Assembly: GCA_900314935.1 (NCBI GenBank)
Contig: OMXE01000014.1
Span: 1-64,000 of the forward strand
Source of the DNA: an uncultured Prevotella sp.
GTDB taxonomy: Bacteria; Bacteroidota; Bacteroidia; Bacteroidales; Bacteroidaceae
Direction: 5' to 3'
Length of the DNA: 64,000 nucleotides
The position numbers were made by a program, and so were the translations under genes. The notes beneath the pieces were generated by a model, which did no database searches, had not been told where the DNA came from, and saw nothing but the letters and a program-made list of their open reading frames with translations. Positions within the stretch are counted from its first letter, which is position 1; every line of letters starts with the position of its first letter. This document shows positions 43,855 through 52,781 of this stretch, piece after piece.

Positions 43855-43928
43855 TGATTCCGTCGGGATTCGAACCCGAGACCCACAGCTTAGAAGGCTG
43901 TTGCTCTATCCAGCTGAGCTACGGAACC
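43855..43928 (-). tRNA. tRNA-Arg (anticodon UCU)
   Basis: On the minus strand: acceptor GGTTCCG/CGGAATC (one G-U), D arm AGCTC, anticodon stem ACAGC/GCTGT with loop CTTCTAA (UCU, reading AGA/AGG), and a T arm TCGGG-TTCGAAT-CCCGA. Discriminator A; CCA not encoded. Confidence 0.92.
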
Positions 43929-43984
43929 AAAAGCGGCTGCAAAATTACTCTTTTTTCTTTGAATACCCAAATTTTTTGATAAAA

Positions 43985-44788
43985 TTATGTCAGCTCATAG
44001 ATATCGCTGGGTGTTTTCCTGCGCAGCACATCCAGCAGGAAGTCCTTACCGGGAATAATACCGGCATCTCGCAGAATCATCTCCACCGTCTTTCTGGCCA
44101 GCTCCGGGTGGTTGTTCTCCTCACTGAGATGACAAAGCCATACATGCTTGATGTTCGGTGTGACATTCTCAACCAAAGCCTGCGCGCATGCTTTGTTACT
44201 CAGATGACCGTTCTCGCTGAACACCCTGTCTTTCAAGTACTGCGGGTAAGGACCGTTGAACAGCATCTCCTCATCATGGTTCGCCTCAATCACCAAATAG
44301 TTCGCACGCTGGATATACTGCTTCATCTCTTCGGTAACATGTCCTGCATCAGTCATCAAACAGAACACCGTCCCCTCACACTCAATACAATAGCCAACGT
44401 TGTCATTACTATCATGAGGAACGTCGAACGATGTTACGGTGAAATCACCTAACTGCATCGTCGAACCCTTCTCAATGATTTTTGCATTGATGGGTTGTAT
44501 TTTTCGTCGCACACAATAGTTATGGTCGATACCGCGATGAACCTCACGAGTGGCATAAACTGGAAGATGATATTCACAACTAAAAGAACCTACAGACTTT
44601 ACATGGTCTGCATGATCATGGGTTATGATAATATGGCGGACTTGTGCCATCTTTAGTCCATAATCCTGAAAATATTTCTTTAGTGTACGTACACCTATAC
44701 CAGTATCTATCAATATGCCGTCCGTTTCGGTGAAGAGGAAGTAACAGTTTCCGCTGCTACCGCTCCCGAAGGAAATGAATTTCAGCAT
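43985..44788 (-). CDS. MBL-fold hydrolase of the YycJ/WalJ type
   Basis: 267 residues, one MBL domain. The metal motif T-H-D-H-A-D-H lies near residue 57, with F-C-L-M-T-D-A-G-H downstream and G-H-L-S-N near 195. The start S-F-G-S-G-S-S-G-N-C-Y matches the YycJ/WalJ group, which are probably exonuclease or phosphodiesterase-like enzymes linked in Firmicutes to the WalRK cell-wall system. A minus-strand promoter (TACTTTTG) lies about 25 bp before the ATG. Confidence 0.85.
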   Translation of the reverse strand: MLKFISFGSGSSGNCYFLFTETDGILIDTGIGVRTLKKYFQDYGLKMAQVRHIIITHDHADHVKSVGSFSCEYHLPVYATREVHRGIDHNYCVRRKIQPINAKIIEKGSTMQLGDFTVTSFDVPHDSNDNVGYCIECEGTVFCLMTDAGHVTEEMKQYIQRANYLVIEANHDEEMLFNGPYPQYLKDRVFSENGHLSNKACAQALVENVTPNIKHVWLCHLSEENNHPELARKTVEMILRDAGIIPGKDFLLDVLRRKTPSDIYELT

Positions 44789-44806
44789 GTCTGTGATTAT
44801 TTTAAT

Positions 44807-44856
44807 GCAAAAGTAAGAAAAAAAGAGGGATATACCAAAGATTTTTTATATATTTG
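44807..44856. promoter_or_regulatory. Divergent promoters of the YycJ-like and lipoprotein genes
   Basis: Minus-strand TACTTTTG (complement near 44808-44815) and plus-strand TATATTTG (44849-44856), about 35 bp apart. Confidence 0.55.
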
Positions 44857-44876
44857 CATGATTTTAAACTTTTAAT

Positions 44877-45329
44877 ATGAAAAGGTATAGTTTTCTATTA
44901 CTGGTAATGCCTTTACTCATGGCTTGCGGTGCCAGCAAGGATGGTTCTGAAGACCAGCTGAAGGAGGTGGCCGACAGTTTCTCTGTGGGTTATTTCAACT
45001 ACGATCTTCAGAAAGCAAAGCGTTTCAGCACCGATGATTCCGAGAAGTGGCTACAGTACATTGCCAGTAATATCCAGCAGGAAGATGTGGACATACTGCG
45101 GCAACAGGACTTGCCTGCAACGGTTCAGGTTGGAGAAGTAAGCTATACTGGTGACAGCTCAGCAATAGTGAATATTTCCGTTCAGAATTTCCTGAAGATG
45201 GATTCCATTGGTAAGGCAGGTGTGATGACCGAAGAGGCCGACTTCCGACTGAATGCTCACATCCACAACGGCAGATGGTACATCAGAATGGAAGGCCCAC
45301 TGCGAAGTGAAAAGAGAAGTCACGACTGA
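44877..45329 (+). CDS. Small lipoprotein (NTF2/DUF4878-like)
   Basis: 150 residues. The lipoprotein signal ends L-L-M-A-C-G near residue 17. The rest resembles the NTF2-like/DUF4878 group: K-R-F-S-T-D-D-S-E-K-W-L-Q-Y, then V-G-E-V-S-Y-T-G-D-S-S-A-I-V and a final N-G-R-W-Y-I. Its 3' end overlaps the end of the TamA-like gene on the other strand by 47 bp. Periplasmic function unknown. Confidence 0.65.
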   Translation: MKRYSFLLLVMPLLMACGASKDGSEDQLKEVADSFSVGYFNYDLQKAKRFSTDDSEKWLQYIASNIQQEDVDILRQQDLPATVQVGEVSYTGDSSAIVNISVQNFLKMDSIGKAGVMTEEADFRLNAHIHNGRWYIRMEGPLRSEKRSHD

Positions 45330-47484
45330 ATCGCGGATTCACAATGGGGAAATGTTCCTTACTGTTCTCATACGCCGGGTTCACCGCCTTCATACCCATA
45401 TCAAAGCGCAGCACGAAATAGTCGAAATTCAGTCGTAAGCCAATACCATAAGCCACAGCGATCTGCTTATAGAACTCATCCAGCTTGAACTGACCGCCCG
45501 GCTGTTCCTCATAGTTTCGTAACGTCCATATATTACCAGCGTCCACGAATACCGCCCCATCGAACTTCCAGAACAGGAAAGTACGGTATTCCGCATTCAG
45601 GTCGAGCTTCATATCACCAGTCTGGTTAATAAAGTCGATAGCTCCGTTCGACCCCTTGAACTTTCCTGGTCCTAAGCCCCTTACACTCCATCCTCTTACT
45701 GAGTTCGCACCACCCGAGAAGTAACGTTTCTCGAACGGCAGAATCCTACTGTTGCCATAAGGATAAGCAATACCGAAGCCCGCATGGATAGCCAATTGGT
45801 TACGGCGGTCGAAACGAATCAGGTGGGTATAGTCGAAATCGCCCTTGACATACTGTGCGTAAGCAATATTGAACAAGGTATATTGCCCTCGCTCGTTCTT
45901 ATCTTCGCCTAACAGATGACTGAAGCCATTGAGCAGGTTACCAGCCGTCTCGAGGTTAGCACGGAACGCATGGTGCCTTCCGTTGTGCGCCAACGAGAAT
46001 CCGATCTTCATGATGAACAGGTCTTCGTAGTTATATCGCAGAATGGCGTTCCTGTTACTCACGCTATCGAGATAATCATGCTTGAACGTACCTGAAATCC
46101 ACGGCATGTAGATATAGTTCAAGTCGATTACATCCGCCCGATAAGTGGTATTCCTGTTCGCATCCGTCCACCTGTAACGCCACGCCGCAGAGAAGAGTCG
46201 TCTGTGGAACTCCGGGCGGTTCTGCATATTATAGCTAACAGACAGTTCCGATGCTGCCGAGCTCTTCTTCCTATAGCTCTTCGACACAGGAGCAATGAAC
46301 CTCGGGAACGACAGCTTCGCCTCCATGTTATACTCCTCGTAATCTTGGTTCTGATAACCCTCCAGTCCTGTAATGGCCTCAAAGGCGCCGCGAAGCTGAA
46401 CACTGAATGTCTCCGACCCCTTGAACAGGTTTCGGTTCTCATACGTCAGCGAGGCTGCCGCACCTAAGTCACCTGCGGTATTCGTTCCTTCGGGCTGGAA
46501 ACTCACGCTGTTCGGCTTGTACGTACTGATCTGGATATTACAGTCGAGCAGATTACTATCAGGCACTTCGTTGAACTTAATACTCGTATAGCGCACAGCC
46601 GACAGTCGTCCGAAGCTGTTATACGTACGCTGCAGGTTCTGCGAGCTATAGAAATCCCCCTCCTTCAACCAGGTATTCTCACGAAGCACCGACCGTCTGA
46701 GATGCAGCTTACCGTCGTCACCGCTCATAAAGTTCACCTGTCGTATCTTATACCGCGGATGGAAAGTCACCTCAGCATCGCTATGCGACTGATACGGCAT
46801 CAGCTGCATGGTAAGGTCAACCATTTTCGAGCCACGTGTAGTATCGGCATAGAAACGAATGAAATCCTTGTGGAATCGGTAGAAGCCAGCATGAGTAAGC
46901 TGTTGCGTCATCTGCTTTCGGGCATTATCCAACTCTGAAGCCGAGAACTTCATACCCTCCTTCAGATACAGGTTCTTGGCATGATCAATATCCAGTACCT
47001 TGGCCACACTGTCGTCTTGGATATCATATTTCACCGACCGTATAAAATAAGGAATTCCCGGATGCAAGGTATAGATGGCGGTAAGCTTATGACGATGCGT
47101 TTTGGTATCCAAGGTTACATAACCGTTCATGTAACCCATGTTATGCAACGCATCCTGCAGATCCTCACATGTCTGCTTGGCCAACAGCGAATCATACACC
47201 ACAGGCTCCTCACCGATATTCCGCAGCGTACGGTTCAGCCACTTCGTCGTATCTCTTCCGGCCATGCCATACGTTCCCAAGGGAACCTTGAATAGCGAGA
47301 ACCACTTACTGTTGGCCTGCTGATGGATGTAAGTGGACATCTGCGAAACGTCAATCTCCTTGGCATCAGTCTCCACCCTTACCTTATCCAGCAAATACTC
47401 ACCATCGGAAAGGAATTTCGATGATGAGCACGAAGCCATGAACAGCAGACAAGCAAGTGGTGCGAGTAATTTCCTTGATACCAT
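45283..47484 (-). CDS. TamA/BamA-family outer-membrane barrel lipoprotein
   Basis: 733 residues from ATG 47484. The lipoprotein signal F-M-A-S-C ends near residue 19, followed by POTRA-like segments (about 25-340; Y-L-L-D-K-V-R-V, V-V-Y-D-S, G-Y-M-N-G-Y-V) and a C-terminal barrel (about 370-733) with F-S-G-G-A-N-S-V-R-G-W (the L6 loop V-R-G-W motif of Omp85) and final strands. The lipid anchor and the Bacteroidota setting suggest TamA-like assembly of outer-membrane proteins. The upstream extension in the frame is not needed. Confidence 0.88.
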   Translation of the reverse strand: MVSRKLLAPLACLLFMASCSSSKFLSDGEYLLDKVRVETDAKEIDVSQMSTYIHQQANSKWFSLFKVPLGTYGMAGRDTTKWLNRTLRNIGEEPVVYDSLLAKQTCEDLQDALHNMGYMNGYVTLDTKTHRHKLTAIYTLHPGIPYFIRSVKYDIQDDSVAKVLDIDHAKNLYLKEGMKFSASELDNARKQMTQQLTHAGFYRFHKDFIRFYADTTRGSKMVDLTMQLMPYQSHSDAEVTFHPRYKIRQVNFMSGDDGKLHLRRSVLRENTWLKEGDFYSSQNLQRTYNSFGRLSAVRYTSIKFNEVPDSNLLDCNIQISTYKPNSVSFQPEGTNTAGDLGAAASLTYENRNLFKGSETFSVQLRGAFEAITGLEGYQNQDYEEYNMEAKLSFPRFIAPVSKSYRKKSSAASELSVSYNMQNRPEFHRRLFSAAWRYRWTDANRNTTYRADVIDLNYIYMPWISGTFKHDYLDSVSNRNAILRYNYEDLFIMKIGFSLAHNGRHHAFRANLETAGNLLNGFSHLLGEDKNERGQYTLFNIAYAQYVKGDFDYTHLIRFDRRNQLAIHAGFGIAYPYGNSRILPFEKRYFSGGANSVRGWSVRGLGPGKFKGSNGAIDFINQTGDMKLDLNAEYRTFLFWKFDGAVFVDAGNIWTLRNYEEQPGGQFKLDEFYKQIAVAYGIGLRLNFDYFVLRFDMGMKAVNPAYENSKEHFPIVNPRFSRDFSFHFAVGLPF

Positions 47485-47504
47485 GAATTTTTCTTTTTCG
47501 CTTG

Positions 47505-47532
47505 CAAAAGTAAGAAAAAAAATGTACTTTTG
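47505..47532. promoter_or_regulatory. Overlapping back-to-back promoters (TamA-like / RNA methyltransferase)
   Basis: The minus-strand -7 box (complement of 47505-47512) and the plus-strand TACTTTTG (47525-47532) lie 12 bp apart in a near-perfect inverted repeat (TTGCAAAAGTA ... TACTTTTGCAA). The plus-strand ATG is five bases after its -7 box, so that transcript is likely leaderless. Confidence 0.75.
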
Positions 47533-47536
47533 CAAT

Positions 47537-48307
47537 ATGATAAGCAAAAACTTGTTGAAATACGTACGCAGCCTCGAATACAAGAAGGGGCGCAAGGAGT
47601 TGGGACTCTTCGTTGCTGAAGGAACGAAGATCGTGGGTGACATGATGAAGGTAATGGGTCCCTTCCGAATCTTTGCCACAGAGGAGTGGTGGAAAGAAAA
47701 CGACCTGGCACCCTGCGAGGAGGATAAGGTCCTCTCTGAAGAGGATCTCCGCCGACTCAGTTTCCTGCAGCATCCGCAGCAGGTAATGGCCTTCTTCCTT
47801 CTTCCCGTTAACGAGAATCCGTTTTTAGCTGATCAACAAGATATTACGCCGCTTACCAATGAACTGTTTCTTGCGCTTGATGATGTGCAGGATCCTGGTA
47901 ATCTCGGAACGATTATCCGCATAGCCGACTGGTTCGGCATTTCCACCATCTTCTGTAGTTTGAACACTGCTGATGCCTATAACCCCAAGGTGGTACAGGC
48001 CACCATGGGAAGTATTGCCAGGGTGAAGGTGATCTATACCGATTTGGTAGAGCTGTTCAGTCATCTGCCCCAAGACTTCCCCGTCTACGGCACCTTCCTC
48101 AACGGCACGAATATCTATCAGGAGCCGCTCAGCCACAACGGCATCATTGTGATGGGTAACGAGGGGAAAGGTATCTCCCCAGAAGTAGCAGCCCATATCA
48201 ACCGCCGTCTCCTCATCCCCCACTACCCTGCCGATAAGGCCACTGCAGATAGTCTGAACGTTGCCATTGCAACGGCCATCACCTGCGCAGAGTTTAGGAG
48301 GAGATAA
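47537..48307 (+). CDS. SpoU/TrmH-family RNA 2'-O-methyltransferase
   Basis: 256 residues from ATG 47537. The N-terminal substrate-binding part has R-S-L-E-Y-K-K-G-R-K-E-L-G-L-F-V-A-E-G. The SPOUT knot shows L-D-D-V-Q-D-P-G-N-L-G-T-I-I-R (motif 1), I-V-M-G-N-E-G-K-G-I (motif 2) and I-P-H-Y ... D-S-L-N-V-A-I-A-T-A-I (motif 3). It methylates 2'-OH of tRNA or rRNA; the exact site is not decided by the sequence. Confidence 0.92.
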   Translation: MISKNLLKYVRSLEYKKGRKELGLFVAEGTKIVGDMMKVMGPFRIFATEEWWKENDLAPCEEDKVLSEEDLRRLSFLQHPQQVMAFFLLPVNENPFLADQQDITPLTNELFLALDDVQDPGNLGTIIRIADWFGISTIFCSLNTADAYNPKVVQATMGSIARVKVIYTDLVELFSHLPQDFPVYGTFLNGTNIYQEPLSHNGIIVMGNEGKGISPEVAAHINRRLLIPHYPADKATADSLNVAIATAITCAEFRRR

Positions 48308-48310
48308 TAA

Positions 48311-48341
48311 ATAATCCCAACCCTTGAGGGCTGGGATTATT
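48311..48341 (+). terminator. Terminator after the methyltransferase gene
   Basis: AATCCCAACCC and GGGCTGGGATT form a stem with one mismatch, followed by ATTT. A similar but broken copy lies at about 48415-48430. Confidence 0.65.
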
Positions 48342-48342
48342 T

Positions 48343-48375
48343 AGAAGCAAGAGGCAAGAAGCAAGAAGCAAGAGA
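48343..48375. repeat. Heptad-period repeat (AGAAGCA type)
   Basis: Four or five 7-bp units of AGAAGCA/AGAGGCA, the same period as the arrays at 9931 and 52227. Part of the 372-bp gap 48308-48679. Confidence 0.65.
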
Positions 48376-48422
48376 ATAGTACAGAGTTACTGCATCTCTC
48401 ATCTCCCCTTGAGGTGCTGGGA

Positions 48423-48572
48423 TCATTAAAAAAAGGCGGGTATAGTCTTGCATTGAAACGGGACAGCTGCGGTGAAGCGGCTATCCGCAAAATCATCTCT
48501 CGCTGGCATCGTGACAACTGGATTGAAAGAATCGACAAGATGCACTGGAGAAAGATGAAAGCCGAAATGTGA
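48423..48572 (+). pseudogene. Remnant of a protein C-terminus
   Basis: An open frame without a start, reading G-E-A-A-I-R-K-I-I-S-R-W-H-R-D-N-W-I-E-R-I-D-type residues and stopping at 48570. It looks like the winged-helix tail of a mobile-element replication or regulatory protein. A TGTGACATTT-like short repeat follows. Confidence 0.35.
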
Positions 48573-48654
48573 CATTTGTGACATGTGACATTTGTGACAT
48601 TAAGGAAATGAAAGTGAGGGGTGGCATCATGAAGATATCACCCCTCATTTACGA

Positions 48655-48677
48655 AATCCCCTCAGTGTGAGGGGATT
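48655..48677 (+). terminator. Terminator facing the cysteine desulfidase gene
   Basis: AATCCCCTCA-GTG-TGAGGGGATT, perfect, followed by a T-run on the plus strand. A second stem (GAGGGGTG ... CACCCCTC, 48616-48646) lies beside it and could terminate the minus-strand transcript. Confidence 0.75.
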
Positions 48678-48679
48678 TT

Positions 48680-49954
48680 TTATTTCTTTCGCGTCATGAT
48701 ATTGAGCACCATCTCATCGGTGATGCCCATACCGTCAGCACCAATGGCTGTTAGGTTATGGATGCTCTGATCAACACAATCATCAACGATGCCCTCCTCA
48801 GACGACACACACTTGCCTTCGATGGATAGTAAGGCAGACAACACGGCGGTGCTCACACTGGATGTGATCTTCAAGGAACAGGCGGGCTTGGCACCATCGC
48901 AAATCATACCCGTGAGATTGGCAATCATATTCTTCACGGCATAGCAAACGCGCTCGTAGTCACCACCCATGAGATAGGTAATACCCACGCTGCTGCCTAT
49001 CGAAGCTACCACACAACCGCAGAGTGCAGATAGCTTACCAAGACTCTGTTTGATATAAATGGCTGTGAGATGACTCAGCATCAGTGCACGGATCAATTCT
49101 TCTTCTGTATTCTCGTTCTCCTTGGCATATACACATACCGGATTGGTGGCACAGATGCCTTGATTACCCGAGCCTGAGTTGGACATCACGGGAATCATTG
49201 CTCCACCCATACGGGCATCACATGCTGATGCTGTGCGAGATATGATATGACAGAAGATTGAGTTTCCGAAGATTCCTTTCGCCATCGGGCGGTCGATGGT
49301 TTTTCCGAGATTATGACCGTAGTTGCCTTTCAACGCCTCACGGGCAGCATTCATATTATAGGTACGCGTCTCTTCGATGAAACGGATCTCGTCAATGGGA
49401 GTCGTTGTGGCAAAGTCGTAAACCAATCGCATGTTCAATGCAATCTCAGCATCTTGCTGACCGCTCTCTTTCGTTTGGGTATCCATACGCTGGCTTGCTG
49501 GTTCTATGAAGGTGGTGTGACCGCCGGAGATAACGGCTCTGGATGACTTCTCACCTGCGGAAACGGTTATCTCAACGTAGAGCTTGTCACAGCTTCCGTC
49601 TTTAAGATTGATGTCGATGCGGTTCTCTGCAATATACTGTTTACCTTCTTCGAGCGCCTCGGGCGTAAGATCCTTCAACACCTCCAGCTGATAAGCACTC
49701 TTACCGATGAGAGCTCCTAAGGCAATAGCGATAGGCAGACCAATCATTCCTGTGCCTGGAATGCCTACGCCCATGGCATTCTTCAGGATGTTGGCACTTA
49801 ACTTGGCCTCAATATGCTCCGGACGACAGCCCAGTTGCTCAGTAGCCTTTGCCGTACACAAGGCAACGGACATCGGTTCAGTACAGCCAATAGCGGGAAC
49901 CACTTCCTGATGGATAAGAGAGATAATCCGATTTCGCGTTTCTTTGTCAATCAT
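48680..49954 (-). CDS. L-cysteine desulfidase/UPF0597 (YhaM/CyuA) family protein
   Basis: 424 residues from ATG 49954. Family marks: P-A-I-G-C-T-E-P (N-terminal Cys, Fe-S ligand in the L-serine dehydratase relatives), G-V-G-I-P-G-T, G-S-G-N-Q-G-I in the middle and the C-terminal C-D-G-A-K-P-A-C, cysteines that bind a [4Fe-4S] cluster. The family degrades L-cysteine to sulfide, pyruvate and ammonia (CyuA/CdsB); some members act on serine. Monocistronic on the minus strand. Confidence 0.88.
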   Translation of the reverse strand: MIDKETRNRIISLIHQEVVPAIGCTEPMSVALCTAKATEQLGCRPEHIEAKLSANILKNAMGVGIPGTGMIGLPIAIALGALIGKSAYQLEVLKDLTPEALEEGKQYIAENRIDINLKDGSCDKLYVEITVSAGEKSSRAVISGGHTTFIEPASQRMDTQTKESGQQDAEIALNMRLVYDFATTTPIDEIRFIEETRTYNMNAAREALKGNYGHNLGKTIDRPMAKGIFGNSIFCHIISRTASACDARMGGAMIPVMSNSGSGNQGICATNPVCVYAKENENTEEELIRALMLSHLTAIYIKQSLGKLSALCGCVVASIGSSVGITYLMGGDYERVCYAVKNMIANLTGMICDGAKPACSLKITSSVSTAVLSALLSIEGKCVSSEEGIVDDCVDQSIHNLTAIGADGMGITDEMVLNIMTRKK

Positions 49955-50139
49955 GTCGTATTCTTTAATTCGTTGATTCAGAATTGTTTTAATAGTTCTT
50001 GAGTGCAAAGATAACAAGTTTTTCCGAAACCTGTTTCCTTTTAGGGAAAAAAGACCATAAAAATGATGTGAAAAAGTTGGGGGATTCATGGATTATTATT
50101 AAATTTGCATGCAAGAATCCTAAACAATCCGAAAGAGGG

Positions 50140-51141
50140 ATGGTACATATTAGGTTACCCGATGATAAGAACAGACCACTAAGCTTCTATCTGGCTATGG
50201 AAGAGTACGTTGCACGAAATACCAACGTTGACGACGCCTTCTTTATCTGGCAAGTGGAACCCAGCGTGATATTCGGAAGGAACCAGCTGATTGAGAACGA
50301 GGTGAACATCGAATACTGCAAAAGGAACGGTGTGAAGATGTACCGCAGGAAAAGCGGAGGCGGCTGCGTATATGCTGATATGAGTAATATGATGCTGTCG
50401 TATATCACTAATGGCGACAGCGTGAACTTCACCTACCACAAATATACCACATTGGTGGTTACCGCCCTTCGACAACTGGGTATTCCAGCTACGGCCAACG
50501 GAAGGAACGACATCCTGATAGATGGGAAGAAGGTGAGCGGAAACGCATTCTACCACCTGGGAGCACATCAGACTGCAACGGGTAAAGGGAGGAATATCGT
50601 ACATGGAACGATGCTCTACGACACGGAGATGCGGAATATGCTGGGATGTATTACCCCCGATGACGAGAAGCTGCTGAGCAAAGGAGTGAAAAGCGTTCGA
50701 CAGCGCATCACCTTGTTAAAGGAACATACAACACTGACACTGGAGGAGATTCGCGAAGCACTCATCCGTTTCGCCTGTAATGAGGAACGATTGCTGACTG
50801 CTGAGGAGATACAAAGCATCGAGGAGATGGAAAAGGAGTATCTCTCACCGAAGTTCATCTATGGAAACAATCCGCGCTATACGGTGATAAGGAAACAGCG
50901 CATGGACAATGTGGGGACCATCGAGGTGAGAATGGAGGTGAAGAACGGGGTGATCAGGGATTTCGATATGAAAGGCGACTATTTCCTGACAGGCGACCAG
51001 AATGAACTGTGTAGCCGACTGAAGGGAACACCCTTGAACAAAGAGGCGCTGATGGCCGCAATCCCCCACTCCATCAGTGATATCATAGTAAACTTACAAA
51101 CAACTGATTTAATATCTTTAATCTTAAGCAATGGAGAATAA
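50140..51141 (+). CDS. lplA: Lipoate-protein ligase A
   Basis: 333 residues from ATG 50140. The BPL/LplA catalytic domain has Y-R-R-K-S-G-G-G-C-V-Y-A-D (about 66-78), N-D-I-L-I-D-G-K-K-V-S-G-N-A (Lys that binds lipoyl-AMP) and a later G-T-M-L. The C-terminal accessory domain (about 250-333) is present. It attaches lipoate to the H protein and 2-oxoacid dehydrogenases. Its 3' end overlaps the start of gcvT by 11 bp, directly tying lipoylation to the glycine cleavage genes. Confidence 0.93.
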   Translation: MVHIRLPDDKNRPLSFYLAMEEYVARNTNVDDAFFIWQVEPSVIFGRNQLIENEVNIEYCKRNGVKMYRRKSGGGCVYADMSNMMLSYITNGDSVNFTYHKYTTLVVTALRQLGIPATANGRNDILIDGKKVSGNAFYHLGAHQTATGKGRNIVHGTMLYDTEMRNMLGCITPDDEKLLSKGVKSVRQRITLLKEHTTLTLEEIREALIRFACNEERLLTAEEIQSIEEMEKEYLSPKFIYGNNPRYTVIRKQRMDNVGTIEVRMEVKNGVIRDFDMKGDYFLTGDQNELCSRLKGTPLNKEALMAAIPHSISDIIVNLQTTDLISLILSNGE

Positions 51142-52222
51142 AAGAACTTGTCTGTATGACAAACATGTGGCTCTGGGTGCACTAATCTCACCCTTTGGCG
51201 GCTTTGACATGCCGATACAGTATTCGAACATCATTGATGAGCACAATGCCGTAAGACAGCATTGCGGGGTGTTCGACGTGAGTCATATGGGTGAAGTAAC
51301 CGTCAAGGGTGCTGAGGCGGAACGCTATGTGAACCATATCTTCACCAATGATGTCACGGGTGCGCCCGACGGACAGATTTATTATGGAATGATGTGTTAT
51401 GAGAATGGTGGTACCGTTGACGACCTCTTGGTGTATAAGATGGGCGAACAGGACTACTTCCTGGTGATCAATGCGGCAAACATCGACAAGGACTGGGCAT
51501 GGATGCAGCAGCAGGCCAAGGGGTTCGACATTGATTTGCAGAACCGCTCCGACTACTACGGACAGCTTGCTGTACAGGGACCAGAATCGGAGGCTGTCGT
51601 GGAAGAGGTACTCGGACTTTCTTGTAAGGAACTGGTGTTCTACACAGCCAAGACGATTGACGTTGATGGCGAGACCATTATCATCAGTAGGACGGGTTAC
51701 ACAGGCGAGGACGGCTTCGAGATCTATGGCTCACATGCCTTTATCCAGCGCCAGTGGGACAAACTGATGGCGTGTGGAAGATGTAAGCCCTGCGGACTGG
51801 GTTGTAGGGATACGCTGCGCTTCGAGGTGGGATTGCCACTCTATGGCGACGAGCTGTCTGACGAGATCTCACCAGTCATGGCTGGCTTATCGATGTTCTG
51901 CAAACTCGACAAGGAGGAGTTCATCGGTAAGGAGGCATTGGCACAGCAGAAAGCGGAAGGTGTGAAGCAGCGCGTGATTGGTATTGAATTGAAAGACAAG
52001 GCTATACCCCGTCATGGTTATAGTGTTTTATACCAGGGCGAGAAGGTGGGTGAAGTGACGACAGGTTACAACTCCATCTCCACAGGAAAGAGCGTTTGCA
52101 TGGCATTAGTTGACACAGCGCATGCTAAATTAGGTACGGAACTGGAGATCCAGATACGCAAGAAAACCTTCCCGGGTGTAGTGGTGAAAAAGAAATTCTA
52201 CGAGAAGAGATATAAGAAATAG
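51131..52222 (+). CDS. gcvT: Glycine cleavage system T protein (aminomethyltransferase)
   Basis: 363 residues. Family marks: G-A-L-I-S-P-F-G-G-F-D-M-P-I-Q-Y near the start, G-V-F-D-V-S-H-M-G-E, F-T-N-D-V near 72, R-T-G-Y-T-G-E-D-G-F-E-I (about 177-188) and C-G-L-G-C-R-D-T-L-R-F-E, the substrate region. Transfers the methylene group from the H protein to tetrahydrofolate. First gene of the gcv set, overlapping lplA. Confidence 0.95.
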   Translation: MENKRTCLYDKHVALGALISPFGGFDMPIQYSNIIDEHNAVRQHCGVFDVSHMGEVTVKGAEAERYVNHIFTNDVTGAPDGQIYYGMMCYENGGTVDDLLVYKMGEQDYFLVINAANIDKDWAWMQQQAKGFDIDLQNRSDYYGQLAVQGPESEAVVEEVLGLSCKELVFYTAKTIDVDGETIIISRTGYTGEDGFEIYGSHAFIQRQWDKLMACGRCKPCGLGCRDTLRFEVGLPLYGDELSDEISPVMAGLSMFCKLDKEEFIGKEALAQQKAEGVKQRVIGIELKDKAIPRHGYSVLYQGEKVGEVTTGYNSISTGKSVCMALVDTAHAKLGTELEIQIRKKTFPGVVVKKKFYEKRYKK

Positions 52223-52370
52223 ATGTGAGAGGTGAGAAATTAGAGGTGAGAGAATAGATTCAGAGATAATGATAACATGAAAGAGTATTATGTTCTATAA
52301 CAAGATCATGAGCTCTGACATAAAAGGTTATCTCTCACTTCTCACCTCTCACCTCTTACCTCTAAAAAAT
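52221..52370. repeat. 150-bp palindromic element, copy 1 (gcvT-gcvH gap)
   Basis: Ends in 7-bp-period arms: GAGGTGAGAGGTGAGA-type units at the left and their inverse (TCTCACTTCTCACCTC) at the right, about 30 bp each, around an 85-bp centre. A second copy at 52781-52929 differs at eight or nine positions by eye. Transcribed, it would fold into a long hairpin between gcv genes. Confidence 0.85.
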
Positions 52371-52400
52371 AGAGCGAAGCGAAATTTAAATATTATAACT

Positions 52401-52781
52401 ATGGCAAAAGTAATTGAAGGACTCTATTATTCTGAGAGTCATGAGTATGTGAAAGTGGATGGTGACTTCGGTTTCATCGGTATTACCGACTATGCGCAGA
52501 ACGCATTAGGTAATGTGGTGTATGTGGATATGCCCGAGGTGGATGATGAGGTGACTGCAGGTGAGGAATTCGGTGCTGTGGAGAGCGTGAAAGCTGCCAG
52601 CGACCTGATTTCACCGGTAAGTGGTACGGTGGTGGAAATCAATGAGGCTCTCGAGGATCAGCCGGAACTGGTGAACGAGGATGCTTACGCCAACTGGATC
52701 ATCAAGGTGGAGCTCAGCGACAAGGGTGATCTCGATAACCTGATGGATGCTGCTGCTTACGAAGAATTCTGTAATAAATAA
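52401..52781 (+). CDS. gcvH: Glycine cleavage system H protein
   Basis: 126 residues from ATG 52401 (the longer frame runs into the repeat). Lipoyl-Lys is K64 in V-E-S-V-K64-A-A-S, with G-N-V-V-Y-V-D-M-P before it. It carries the aminomethyl group on its lipoyl arm between P, T and L proteins. Flanked on both sides by near-identical 150-bp palindromic elements. Confidence 0.95.
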   Translation: MAKVIEGLYYSESHEYVKVDGDFGFIGITDYAQNALGNVVYVDMPEVDDEVTAGEEFGAVESVKAASDLISPVSGTVVEINEALEDQPELVNEDAYANWIIKVELSDKGDLDNLMDAAAYEEFCNK

